Shown here: piece after piece, positions 44,429 to 55,890 of the stretch
How the letters are laid out: each line of letters starts with the position of its first letter
How positions within the stretch are numbered: the first letter of the stretch is position 1
Source of the DNA: Pollenia angustigena
Lineage: Eukaryota > Arthropoda > Insecta > Diptera > Polleniidae
Direction of reading: 5' to 3'
Length of the DNA: 64,000 nt
NCBI GenBank assembly: GCA_930367215.1
Contig: OV884060.1
Span: 177,579,253 to 177,643,252 of the forward strand
Notes under the pieces: model-generated
Database searches by the model: none
Seen by the model: only the letters and a program-made list of their open reading frames with translations
What the model was told of the DNA's origin: nothing
Made by a program: the position numbers and the translations under genes

Positions 44429-44617
44429 ATGCGCATTTCACTGGTTGCTTAGGCCAGATGATCAGGAAACCTTTTCCAAAGATTTTAGAAAAGCTAAAAA
44501 TATTATACAAATAAAACCCTAAAGCGAATAAGAGTTTCAAACACTCAAAGTCTTACTTGTAACAATATCAAAGCTTAAACAAAACACCAACAATAAACAG
44601 TGAGTTTATCTTTTCTC
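44429..44617 (+). repeat. ~180-bp dispersed repeat, copy 2 of 2
   Basis: Shares sharp start ATGCGCATTTCACTGGTTGC and end AACAGTGAGTTTATCTTTTC with 23634-23814. It sits inside the hAT 43234-44854. Confidence 0.5.
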
Positions 44618-45432
44618 GTTTAAGTTCAAGAATTTGGTATGTTATTGTTTTTTTTTACTAATAAACTCCAAATAATAAACAATTAATGCATTTTTATATA
44701 TTGAAATTACTTAATTTACAAAAAAAAACATTATTAATCGGTTAACCGATCAAAAACAAAATTAACCGATTAGTAACCGATTAAACCAAAACCTCGGTTA
44801 ATTAATCGGGCGATTAACCGATTAAAGCAAAAGGCCGATTAAATTAATACCCTAATCCCTACACTTTTCCCTACGTTAAAAATTTATTGTTTTTAGCAAC
44901 TGGAAAACCAATACATATTTTTTAACATTGTGTTAACATTATAATAAAAGCATTTATTAAAAGCAAGAAAAAAAACGAAATAAATATGCAAGTGCCATTC
45001 ACGCATATATAAAAATTCAATTTCAAAATTATCATCCTTTCAAATTTATATCCTTTAATCTAGAGACAAAACCTAGTCAAACATCGTATTTGATTTTTCA
45101 TTTCCTCATTTTTTGTCCTTTTAAGAGAACTAAATATTTTTCAAGAATACTTATTTAAAAAAAAATTTTCTATGTAGAAATTTCATTCATTAAATATTCG
45201 CTTTTAATAATCGCATACATTTTAGCGAATATGAGTTCGAAAGCAAATAGCAAAAATAAGAGAATAGTTCCCAACTGCGACAGCGAACATAAATATTCGT
45301 AGACCCTAATTATATATTAGGGTGTCACGAATATTCGTGTACACGGTTTTGGCAATTGTTAAAGATTGCCAGGCTGTTAAATGAAAATAAGACAAATATT
45401 TACGTTTTTTTAGACAATATATTGAAAATGAG

Positions 45433-46324
45433 ATAATCACCCTATTATGTAAGGCGTTGTCGACGTCGACATTAATTTTTAATTGTTGTCACATCAAGGC
45501 GACGACTACATCACTTCGACGTTAGTTTGGTATTTTATAAGAATGTTGTGTCGACGTCGACTAGTTATCGAAAATTTGACAAAAAAAAACCCATCTCCAA
45601 TTATTTTTTTTTGTTCTTCACTTACTTTTTAACGCTATTTATGCTATTTTCCGACATGTTTTTTAACCGATTTAGCTTTTTAAAGTAAAGTGTAGAGTTT
45701 GTTTCCAATTTTGTATTTTTTCGCGAATTTTTGGCATGTTTTTGATAAAAGATATTTTTCTGATTCTTTATAGCTTTAACGTTTATTAATAAATATAAGA
45801 CTTTTCTTTCATGCCGCTGTTAGCAAATTTTTGCGAATTTCCGTTAATTGAGCAATTTTCGCCGAATTTTTGCCATTCGTTACAGATTAAGGGACTTTAA
45901 TAAATTTTATGACTTTTTTTTATATATTAAAAATGTTCGAGAATTTTCGCTATTTTTGCAAATATTTCCGAATTTTGGCTCTTTTAGGAAACTTTTCCGA
46001 ACTTTCGCAATTTTCGCGTTAGATTTACTAATTAAATTTGTGCCCATAACTTTTTTTAAATTTGATTTTTTTTATTTTAAGCGTTTTCAATAAATATGTT
46101 TACATTTCATTTAAAACTTCTTTAACTGAAAGTTGAGTCGTCGCAAAATTTCCTGTCGACTAAAACGGGGATAATACTACTCGACGTCGACTTAAAAGCG
46201 CCTTAGAAAATATCAATTGACTGTCAATAGTCATCGATAATTGTCAACAACGACTCAGAAAATACCATTACTGTTCAGGTGCCGTCGACTTGTGTATATC
46301 GACTTTCATAATAGGGGTGATTAT
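45433..46324. mobile_element. TIR element ATAATCACCCTATTATG with GTCGAC iterons
   Basis: Left ATAATCACCCTATTATG and right CATAATAGGGGTGATTAT are inverted copies. GTCGACGTCGAC and CGACGTCGAC words cluster near both ends (45455-45560 and 46135-46310). The flanks do not show a clean duplication. The interior repeats TTTTCGC/GCGAATTT words. Confidence 0.55.
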
Positions 46325-46523
46325 TTTGAAAATTCCCTACATTTGCCTTAAAACAAAAAATCTGTCCTTTTTTCCCTACGCTTGAAATTTTTTGAAAAAA
46401 TCCCTACAAAAAGGGAAATTCCCTGCTGTTGGCATCACTGGTAGGCATAAAAATAAGGCCTTACTTTTGAGTGCGTCCATTTTGCGACAGCCCTTGTAAA
46501 ATTCAAACCTTGTTTCAGTTTAA

Positions 46524-46920
46524 AGGCAGAATTAGTCTTTACTTTCTGTTCTGTTACGAATCAGCTGATTTGTTTTTGTTATTAAAAAACCTGTGAAATT
46601 GATTAGTTTTTCTGTTCTGTTGCGGTTCAGTTTGTTAAAATCAAAAAATTTCTAAGTAATTTTAAGTGACAGCAAAATAAATAATTTAAAATACATATTT
46701 ATATTGAAATGAACTATTTTTTGATTTTAAGAATTCATAAAATTTAATTTCCTCAAATTTATGTGCATTAAAGTTATTGAAATAAAACAATGGACATTGC
46801 AAAACTAATAAATTTGTCATAAATGGCTGATAAGTTGCTACAGAAAAAGCAACTATTACAATTTCGAAACAGAACGGCACGGAACAGAACAGAAACTGAA
46901 AGTAAAGACTAATTCTGCCT
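46524..46920. mobile_element. TTAA element A, TIR AGGCAGAATTAGTC
   Basis: Inverted ends AGGCAGAATTAGTCTTTACT (27 bp, perfect) flanked by TTAA (46520-46523 and 46921-46924). TTAA duplication is characteristic of piggyBac and Kolobok; AG at the tip fits Kolobok better. GTTCTGTT words occur near both ends. Non-coding. Confidence 0.7.
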
Positions 46921-46924
46921 TTAA

Positions 46925-47320
46925 GCTACGTTCACAATCAAAATAACAATTTCGGTTTTTCTTCTATCTTTTTTCTTCCCAAAGTATTTCATATATTTTC
47001 CTTTCATTTTTAGAACAAAAATGTAACAAAATTTTTTTTTAAAAATGTAACTAAAGTTGAGTCAACTAGAACTTCAGCAACCATTTGTATGAAATTGTTT
47101 CTGACGTTTAAAATAATTTTATTTAGTTTTGAATGAAAATTTTAAAATTTTAATTTTTTAATTTTAATTTAATGTTGTAAAAAATAATAATAAATGCATA
47201 ATTTTGTTGTGGCTAAAATTTGCAAACGGTTTCTTAATGCAAAATGTGTGTAGTTGCAAAAGAAATTATTGCTCTATTATGAACACCAAGTGAAAATGTT
47301 TGATTGATTGTGAACGCAGC
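46925..47320. mobile_element. TTAA element B, TIR GCTACGTTCACAATCAA
   Basis: GCTACGTTCACAATCAAA and, inverted, GCTGCGTTCACAATCAAT. TTAA on the left (46921-46924, shared with element A) and on the right (47321-47324). 396 bp, AT-rich, non-coding. Confidence 0.7.
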
Positions 47321-49009
47321 TTAATTATAAGTAGTGTTTTTTATTTTTTTTTTTTTTTCTAATTACTGAACACATTATTTTGTAGGCGAAGTTTTTACTG
47401 GGATTATCATTTTAAGTTCTTATGCAACTAAAAGAACACATTAGCAGACAAAAATATACTTTTTTTATATAAAAATGAAATTCTTTAAACAACTTCACAA
47501 CAATAATTAAAGTGATGAAAGCCAAATAAAATTTTAAATGTATGTCCTTACTAAATCTCTTCTTTATGTTGCATTTGTACACGTTTTATAGAGTTCCAGC
47601 GGTAACTAGAATGAGTAAAGAGGAGAAGGCCTTATTTAGCAGTCACAAGTAGTCAGAAGCCCTTCTCACCGCATTCCATACTTATTTATTTTTTACACAG
47701 ATTGTCATTGGGCTCATGGCCTTCCACACTTCCTTTAAAAACAACTTCGATCCCTTCCCAAAGAAGGGAGTAAGGAAGGTCACTAAAAATAAAAAGTAAA
47801 TAAAACTGAACACCTTCATTTCTCCCTTCTCAAAGAAGGGATTAGCGAATGTGTGCTGAATATTTCAGAAGGTCTTTTAAAAAAAGTTTATACCTTCTAG
47901 ATGGCATACTTCGGAAGGCAGGATATCATGCGAAGCGAATCTTTTAGAAAGGAGTATAGAGGCCTTCAAAAAGGCCTGCCACTTGCGGTCCTTTCAATAT
48001 TTACCGCTGGGGTACTTCCCCGATATATGTACATTATACACAATACTATACATACGAACATTTCAGAATTTCTATTGTTATGGCTTAATTATTATATATA
48101 TATATATATATACATATGTACATAAATATATCCATACATATGTTCTTACATACATAACTTTATTGAAGTGACCACATGCGAAATATTTAATTAAAATTTT
48201 ATTATCATGCGAATGAATGAATTTTTTACACCTAACTTCAAACAAGTAGAACAATTTATGATGTATGTATTTGGTTTATTTTTTATATTAAAACATAGTC
48301 TGTAAGGAACTTTGTTTTCCATAGACTGAAATAAATAAATAAATAAATAAATAAAAATGGTTGCCAAACAAATAAATTAAAATTATAAGATACACTTATA
48401 TGTTAATGTATGTAAAATAATAAACATATGTATATACAAATATGCATATAAAGAATAAAATTAAAAAAAAAATACAAATGAAGTGTCACACTGTAGGCCA
48501 AATCAAGACATATTTTTAATAAGATAATGAGCACACACAATACAAAAGCATTATATTTTTATCTATACATGACTGGGTTAAGCAGCCAGCCCATCGACGA
48601 AGAAAATCATTCATACAATAAAAATGTGCAATACTTACGCACAGAGGCGTCTCATGTTTATTTTAATTGTAGTGGTTAAGTCGTAAATACCGATTTTATA
48701 TGCAAACTTTCTTACTAAATCTCGACATTACTTTATTTGACGGATAAACTGTCCGTTAATGATTTTGGTTTTCTCAATATTCAGATATTTTTAAAAGTTA
48801 TTGTATTTCATAGAAATTTTCTATGCGAACGTTAACGTTCGAAATCGTTGAACAGGCAGATTATTTTCATTTGGCAATACCTCTCAAAATAGTTGTAAAA
48901 GTTGGGAGTCAGCTGATTGAATTTATCTGTTCGGCAAATAAGGTATTGAAGAAGCCAAATTTCTTAAATCTGCAATTTTTCGTTGGGAAAAAGATAAATG
49001 AGAAAATGG
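47321..49009. other. Intergenic or intronic DNA with microsatellites
   Basis: A possible TIR element lies at about 47596-48014 (CCAGCGGTAA inverted at its end, internal TCCCTTC-CAAAGAAGGGA hairpins) but lacks matching flanks. (AT)n is near 48093 and (AAAT)n at 48329-48354. The 73-codon frame at 48823 resembles nothing known to me. Confidence 0.4.
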
Positions 49010-50180
49010 TTATTAGGCTATCATCTATATATATAAAATTGTAACGTTACTGACTCACTGATTCATCATCGCGCAGCCTAAACGCCTGCTAAAAACTTGC
49101 AATTTGGACTGGAGGTGGGTCTCTTCCCAAATCGGTCCACTAAGACGGGATTTTTGGGAATTTGAATGTTTAGGGGGTAAAAAAGGATAAATTCGGAAAC
49201 CTTTTATCTCCAAAACTAAAACAGATACAAAAAAAAAATGTAATACTTATCGTTGTTCCTTTGAAAAATAAGTGGACAGGTTTCTGGTACTTTTTTGAAA
49301 TTCGGCTCTTTTAGGGTGAAAACGGGTAAATCCTGAATGTTGGTACGTTTTTGTCGGCACATCTATCTTTTAAACCCATAAACCTAGAAATAAAGCTTAT
49401 ACCATATTCGAAACTTATCAAAAAAATACGAATACGAGTTTGGTACTTTTTCGAAATTCGATCGTTTAAGGGGTAAAAATCGTAACTATTTTTGGTACTT
49501 TTTTACAAAACATTTTGCTTCATTCATTGACATATTCGTACTAAATTAAGGGCACCCACTAAAATACTGCTGATACTTTAATGGGGGGAAAATGGAACCA
49601 AAATGCGAAATACGGGAAATTTAAAATCTTTCTTCAACTGTTTGGTTCAACAACTGGTATTTTTTAATTATCGTTAATATTGGACCTTAAAACATAAAAT
49701 TCAAAATTTAATGTCCTGAGTGGATACGAATCTATGAGGGAACTTTTTGGTACTTTTTTGTTCTTTTACTGGTACTTTTTGAATTTTCGTAAGTAATTGA
49801 CCTAGAAACATAAAATTCAAGATGCAATGCCCTGAGAAAGTAAACGCGTACAACCTGTACATATTTTGGAAAAATACGAGAGATGATGTTCTTTCTTTCA
49901 TTTGCTTTTTTGTTCTACGAGTGGTACTCTTTTAATTTTCTATACTATGGAACTTAGAAACACACAATTATAGGTTAAATTTGTTAAAACCTAAGAACAT
50001 AAACTTTGGCATATAAATATGTTTATGAAAGAAAAGGCCCGATAACAAAGTAGCGGGTTAAATGATAGAATTTAAACAAGTTAAAACATGGAAAAATTAA
50101 CTTTTGCATACAAATATGTCTACGAAGAAAAAGGAGACGCTAACCAAGTAGCGGGATTAATGCTATTTTATATAAATCTG
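49010..50180 (+). repeat. GGTAC-rich Helitron-like repeat, longest copy
   Basis: It starts ATCTATATATATAAAATTGT, TAACGTTACTGACTCACTGA and CGCAGCCTAAACGCCTG, then repeats GGTACTTTTT...AAATTCG phrases at least six times, and ends near two CAAAGTAGCGGGTTAAATG / CCAAGTAGCGGGATTAATG phrases. It lacks inverted termini. Helitron-like origin is inferred from similarity of this start and end to insect Helitrons I recall. Confidence 0.4.
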
Positions 50181-51939
50181 GACATAGCGATTACAATTCT
50201 GAAATGCTTATTGTATAGGCTGTTCACCCTATCAGGACTTATTCGCACATTATTTTAATTTCTCCCGTTTTTAAAAGTTTTATTTACATGCTATGAAATT
50301 ACTTCTGTATTTGTTTATTAATCTAAATCAGAGATGTAAATGAATCATTAATTCGTGAATCATTCATGCACTGAATTAGCAAATTTTGAATTAATTCTTT
50401 TCACACAAAAAAATTAATTGAATGAAATTTGAGTCAATTCATTTGAATTGGGCAAAATGAATTGCAATTCATTTTAATTCAAATGAATTGGTAAGATGAA
50501 TTGCAATTCATTTCAAATTCGTTTGAATTGAATTGACTTTGCCATAATTCAAATGAGTTAGAAAAAATGAATTGCAATTCATTTCCAATTCATTTGAATT
50601 GATTTTGAATAAATTCAAATGAGTAAATGCTCATGCTGATAGGATTTTCGAAGCTCCCTACTAATTCAAGTCATATTCTGCCGTTACCTGCTAATTACAG
50701 TACATCATTGGAATTTCTATTCTTATTATTTTCTATGACTTTCGACGATTATCTCGTACTAGGTGATATCCGAAATGAGTGTAATGCTGTCTGATATAAT
50801 AAAATGAGTTGGATAACAAAACGGGTGTAATGCTTCTTCACATTTACTTACAGTTAGGGATGAACCGATATCTCTAAGGTATCGATACTTTTACTCGATG
50901 TGGTATCGCTCGTTAAGTATCGATACCTACTTAGAATCGAAAAAAAAGTATCGATACTTAGTTACTTGTATGGGTACTTGTATCGGTTTGTATGATAAAA
51001 AAATAGAAAGCAGCATTTAAAAACGTTCTTATTAGTGTTTTATTACTATACAATAAAATAAGAACTTCGACATATTAGAATTTTTGTGCAAAACGATAAG
51101 TGTAAAGATTGAGACCACTTTTAGTTACCATCTAGTACCAATTTCTTTTCGAAAAATCTTTTTTATCTTAGGAAACAAAATTTTATAGAACGTTCAGGAT
51201 AACAACCTTTATTCACCTTTAACTCCTAAAATTAACAATGTCACTATGAATTTATCTTAAATGTTAATATGTATTTTATTTCCTTTCAATAATTTCTCAA
51301 GCTCAAGGTCCGTTTTATATAAAGAATATTTATTTAAAATGTATCCAATATATCTCAATGGATAGCTTCTTCAGGGATTTTTTGGTGTTTTTATATTTCA
51401 AACAAATTTAAAAAAAAAAGGAAATAATATTAAGAAGGTAGAAGAAATTAAGCTTAATAATTTATGTATTTTATTTTTAAATTGATAAGTATATAATAAA
51501 GGGTGCTAAAACCTTAATCCATGATGTTAATTGTGAGTCACACCTTAAGGCTAGATTACACTATTATACTTTGTATTAATACATGTCAAAAACTTAAGTA
51601 ATATGACAAAGTGTGATAGTGTGAATGCAATGTGTCACGAAAATGACAAGTATTATGAAAAAAGTTTGACATCCCATACGACTTCATCGTTTTTTGAAAA
51701 ATTTCTAAACAATAATACTTTTCATTGGATCAGGGTTGCATTGTATTTCATGTGTGAGTGTTTATACTTTGTGTGATGGTGTGAACACAAACTGTCATTT
51801 TACATTAGATTTTTTGACAGTCGCATCAAAACTCATTAGATTTCTTTCTCACAAATTATTATGAGCAGCGCGTTAAGATTAATAAAGCCTTTTACGAAAA
51901 TGGGCGTTCAATCAAAATTCATTTAATGCACATCGTGAT

Positions 51940-52190
51940 TTTTTTTTGGTCAGTATAATCGACCAAATGTTTCCACAATCGGGATAATTGCGCGTAAATA
52001 TGAGCAAACCGGGTCTGTAGGAAATGGGAAAATATATGTGCATGCTCCCCAGTTAGTTCTGCTGCTGGCGGCGTCTTCGAAAATGAGGTCGGCCAAGCAA
52101 TTATCGTGAATGGTGGTCGCAATCGCGGGATGATAACGGACTTCCTATAGCCAGAAATTGAGGAAATAGATCTAGATGATATGTGGTTTA
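51940..52190 (+). pseudogene. mariner transposase relic with internal deletion
   Basis: The + strand reads YNRPNVSTI then ARKFEQTGSVGN (N-terminal helix-turn-helix part), then jumps to NGGRNRGMITDFL and PEIEEIDLDDMWF, just before the second catalytic block. The catalytic core is missing. It ends where the element 52202-53010 is inserted. Confidence 0.65.
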
Positions 52191-52201
52191 TAGGTGTTGA
52201 C

Positions 52202-53010
52202 TAGGGATGCCAAACGGGACTAGGTTTTTTGAAACCCGTAATTCGGGATTTTTAATTTAAAAAAAGGGATCCCGGGACGGATCGGGATTTCATATATAAA
52301 AGCCAATTTTAAAATTCATTATAATAATTATAATTTAATGTTTATGTATGTATAAGAATTAAAACAAATTAATTCATGAAGAAAATAAAACTCATTACAA
52401 AATAAACTGTTTAATGTATTCTTTTAAAGTAATATGGAAGTATTATGTATTAAATCTTATATGTATTTTAAAAAGATTCTTAAACAAATTAATGACGTCA
52501 GATAATTGATACCTTATTTTATCGCAAACATATGCTGCCGACGAAACCAATATTCGCATTCAACACTTCTGGGTGGTATCGTAAATAAATAACTACATAT
52601 CTGCTATATGACAATATTTAATTTATTTTATCTCAATTATATATATGCAAGTATTAATATAATAAAATAAACATATGTGTCAAAAGACCTTTGGTAGAAC
52701 CCCCCAAAGTTGGTACACCTTTTTGCACAACTTGCATTTTGCGTGAGCAGTTCTATTATCATCCACTTAGAAAAATACCCACCATCTGATTTAGTTTTCG
52801 TGGAACACAATGCATTGCATGTAACATTTATTGACTTGTGACTTTTTTTGTAACCAGTCAGTTAAAAATTTGATTCATGGCCAGTATGATTTAATATTGA
52901 ATTTTTACTAAGCCCAAAATCTCGGGATTTTTATATCAAACCCCGGGGTTTGGGACTTAAATTTTTAGAATAATCCCGGGTTTTCGGTATTCGGGATTGG
53001 CATCCCTATA
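52202..53010. mobile_element. hAT-like element, TIR TAGGGATGCCAA, CGGGAT iterons
   Basis: TAGGGATGCCAAACGGGA at the left and TCGGGATTGGCATCCCTA at the right. The flanks GTGTTGAC and GTGTTTAC (7 of 8, allowing two extra bases at the right end) suggest an 8-bp duplication. CGGGAT/ATCCCG words crowd both ends. No frame. Confidence 0.65.
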
Positions 53011-53531
53011 GTGTTTACTGGTCAAACGGTTTCTTGATACCGTTACTGCTGCACCAGCTTTGGCAAATAATCAAAAATTTAAGATTAATTTCAATACCAA
53101 AGTTAAACGATTACTTTTGACCGATACCGAGTATTTTTTTACCGATACTACTTGGTACTCGGTTGCTAAGTATCGATTACAAAAATACTTGGTACTTATA
53201 TAAAAGTATCGAATATATACTTGTATTTACTCGTATCGTTTCATCCCTACTTACAGTAGTCTTTTTTCAGAGTCAATTCAAATGAATTGGAAATGAATTG
53301 CAATTCATTTTTTTTAACTCGTTTGAATTAATTCATAGTCAATTCAAATCAAATGAATTGCAATTCATTTTACCAGTTCATTTGAATTAAAAATGAATTG
53401 CAATTCATTTTGCTAAATTCAAATGAATTGACTCAAATTTCATTCAATTCATTTTTTGTGTGAAAAGAATTTATTCAAAATTTAGCTAATTCGTAATAAA
53501 TGAATGATTCATTTAAATCTCTGATCAAAAT

Positions 53532-54600
53532 ATGTATTTAATATAAAATTATGCATTGTAAATAAATATGTATAGAAAGGTCTTTTACCTCTTTTAAAAG
53601 TAAATTTATCCGCGCCTCTGTGAACAGTTTAAATAGTTTTGACTTGCATACTAGCGTTACAATAATTTAGCTCGAGGGCAAATTTGAACAAAACTGAAAT
53701 TTATTTTAAAGAAAATTGAGAAATACATAATATTATTAACTAATGGTTGATTAAACAAAAGAGAGAAGAAAAAAAATACACAAATGTTGTTGTTTTCATT
53801 AATTTAGAGTACCAGTGTGAATGATTTATTATGACTAAGTTAAATGAAAGTGTTAAATACAAAAACATAAAAAAAAAAATAATACCACAAAAATGGTTTT
53901 TTTTTAGCAATAATTTAAAACATGTTTTTCTGTTAAATGCCCATAAACAAAATAATACTTATGTACAAATGTTGCAAATATTTTATGCTTAGCTAGTTTA
54001 AGTTTTAAACTAATACAGAAGTATATAAATACATATAAATATATGTTCGTATGTACATTTATGTCAGAAGATACAGCTGATGTCAGATAATAAGTAAGAC
54101 TTTATTGAAATGAATGTATGATAGTTATAACTTATAAGCTGTAACCTTGTTTTTACTCAGAAGATCTTATTTTTAGACTTCTCTAGGATCTTATTCTTAA
54201 AATTCATAGTTTTATATCTAGACCAAGACCAAGACCAAGCCCAAGCCTTGTGCTAGAATAAGTAGCTTAAAATCTTTATCTCTTACGGTCTGTTTTAATA
54301 TATAAATGTCTCTTTTACAAACTACTTTTTTGTATTTAAATATCCTGGTTTTTCTTTTAACCATCCATGCATTTGATGATGATGAGATTTCCTGCTAAAT
54401 CTATACCGAAAAGAGCTGAGTTGGCAACATTGCTTAGACCAATTATTATTATACCATTACACGAAAAACAACAAAACCCAATAAAACCCATGAAAAACCC
54501 CACTGGGCTTTTAGCAGCCCTGTTACCATTGCTCTGTTAACTGCAAAACGAAAAATGCTAAAAAATATGGCTTGCGTCTTTGTTAGTTAAATTCGAATAT
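53532..54600. other. Repeat-poor AT-rich DNA, no gene seen
   Basis: Contains a short CAAGAC/CAAGCC microsatellite at about 54221-54245. No exon signal was found. Confidence 0.45.
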
Positions 54601-54608
54601 ATCTTCAC

Positions 54609-55687
54609 CAGGGCTACCGTTGGAAATTTTCGAAAAGGGTCACAAAAAGGGGATTTTCCAGAAAAAGGGGTCAATAAAAGGGTATTTCATAAAAAAAGGG
54701 TCAAGTTTTTTATAAGCAGTATTTCCCATTTAAATGAACATAATAAGACCAAGTTTTTTTATAAGCAAACAAAAAAATAATATTTGAAGTAGGAAGAGCT
54801 CAAAAAACTTAATTTTTTTATTGAATGCTCTGTCCTGTTTTAAACACCTGACAAAAAGTTTATTCTTTATCATTATAGCTAATTTTTAAATAATTTTTAT
54901 GTAATTTTCCGATTTAGCGATGTCAAATAAATCTTAATAATAAATTTTGTATTCCCGTAAATAACTTTGATAAATTTTAGTGTTTGATTTAAATTTTGCA
55001 ATCGTTTGCGAATTGTAACCATTTTCTCGATTAAAGCGATTTTTTCCTGTAAGTGTCAGATTTTTTAAAGCTTTTACGATTTTTAATAAATATAAGACTT
55101 TGCTATCATACCGCTGTTACCAAATATTTGGGAATTTCCGCTAATTTAGCAATTTTTACCTCTTGTTTTCATTCCTGTTAGGGCACTCTCAACACTGTCG
55201 ATTCAAAAGTCGGCGAAAAGTTTAATACCTTTTGCCATTATTAAGGGCGAATTTTTTTGAATAAAACATGTTACTGTTTAAGAGAGCAAAACACCAAATT
55301 GCATTTTTTAAATAAAATGTCAAATTTTTGTTTTGAAAAGAAACTACCGTAAAAAATAACAAATATTTATGTGAGTTATGTTTGGTTTTAGGGAAATTGT
55401 ATTTTGCTATCAAAAATCAAGGAGAAGAAAGCATGGAATTGTTAGTTTATACTTTGAGTCTGTTCCATATCAAGCAGTGCTTATTTCGAAAACATTTGTT
55501 TAGCACTTCTGTTCCGCAGTGTTGACAAAAAACAAAATGTGAGAGCTATTTCCAAAAAAAGGTCAAAAAGTGTCACAAAATAGGTGATAATGATACAAAA
55601 GTATAATTTTAAAAAAGGGTAACAAAAGGTATCAACACCGTCGAAAAAGGGTCAAATTGATACTTTAGTATCACAACGGTAACCCTG
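54609..55687. mobile_element. hAT-like element, TIR CAGGGCTACCGTTG
   Basis: CAGGGCTACCGTTG and, inverted, CAGGGTTACCGTTG, flanked by ATCTTCAC on both sides (54601-54608 and 55688-55695). AAAAAGGGTCA words repeat near both ends and TGATACTTTAGTATCA is close to the right one. AT-rich, no transposase. Confidence 0.87.
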
Positions 55688-55748
55688 ATCTTCACACACA
55701 TACCGTTTTATTCTCCGGAAAACGTCTTTTACCTTGACTAGAGTCGAT

Positions 55749-55890
55749 CTGCCTGCTTTAAGAACACAAGCGCAAAATTTGTTCGTCAGCTTATGTGCAT
55801 TTAAAACAACAATAAAATTTCAAAATTTGTTTTTGTTTTAAATGTATGTTAAACGAACGAGTTTTGCGCTCGTGTTCTAAAAACAGGCAG
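55749..55890. mobile_element. 142-bp palindromic MITE, TIR CTGCCTG
   Basis: The arms CTGCCTGCTTTAAGAACACA and, inverted, CTGCCTGTTTTTAGAACACG continue pairing through GCGCAAAA to GTTCG. No clear target duplication. Confidence 0.6.

Larger units (their letters stand above)
43234..44854. mobile_element. hAT-like element, TIR TAGGGTATT, CGGTTAAT iterons
   Basis: Ends TAGGGTATT and AATACCCTA, flanked by ATCCCTAC on both sides (43226-43233 and 44855-44862). Both subterminal zones are dense with CGGTTAAT/ATTAACCG. Inside are the MITE 43976-44212 and the dispersed repeat 44429-44617. No transposase; the target is an ATCCCTAC iteron of the outer element. Confidence 0.85.
43148..46440. mobile_element. 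hAT-like element, TIR CAGTGATGCCA, outer element of a nest
   Basis: CAGTGATGCCAGGAG at the left and the inverse CAGTGATGCCAACAG at the right, flanked by GTAGGTAT and GTAGGCAT (7 of 8 match). Subterminal zones repeat ATCCCTAC and TCCCTAC words. It holds the hAT 43234-44854 and the element 45433-46324. No transposase frame. Confidence 0.72.
50855..53249. mobile_element. hAT-like element, TIR TAGGGATGAA, GTATCGATAC iterons
   Basis: TAGGGATGAACCGATA and, inverted, TAGGGATGAAACGATA, flanked by CTTACAGT on both sides (50847-50854 and 53250-53257). GTATCGATAC and AAGTATCGAT words recur at 50880-50960 and 53125-53240. It holds a mariner relic and the element 52202-53010. Confidence 0.87.
50329..53523. 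mobile_element. hAT-like element, TIR CAGAGATGTAAATGAATCAT, outer of a four-level nest
   Basis: Ends CAGAGATGTAAATGAATCAT and, inverted, CAGAGATTTAAATGAATCAT; flanks ATCTAAAT and ATCAAAAT (7 of 8). Both subterminal zones are built from AATTGCAATT and ATTCAAATGAATT palindromes (50440-50640 and 53275-53460). Everything between 50855 and 53249 is a later insertion. Confidence 0.82.

Noticed and set aside
47596..48014. hAT-like element with CCAGCGGTAA ends
   Set aside because: The inverted tips are short and the 8-bp flanks do not agree.
48823..49044. 73-codon frame starting MRTLTFEIVEQADYF
   Set aside because: Fairly protein-like, but it has no splice or UTR context, resembles no known family and runs into a repeat start at its 3' end.
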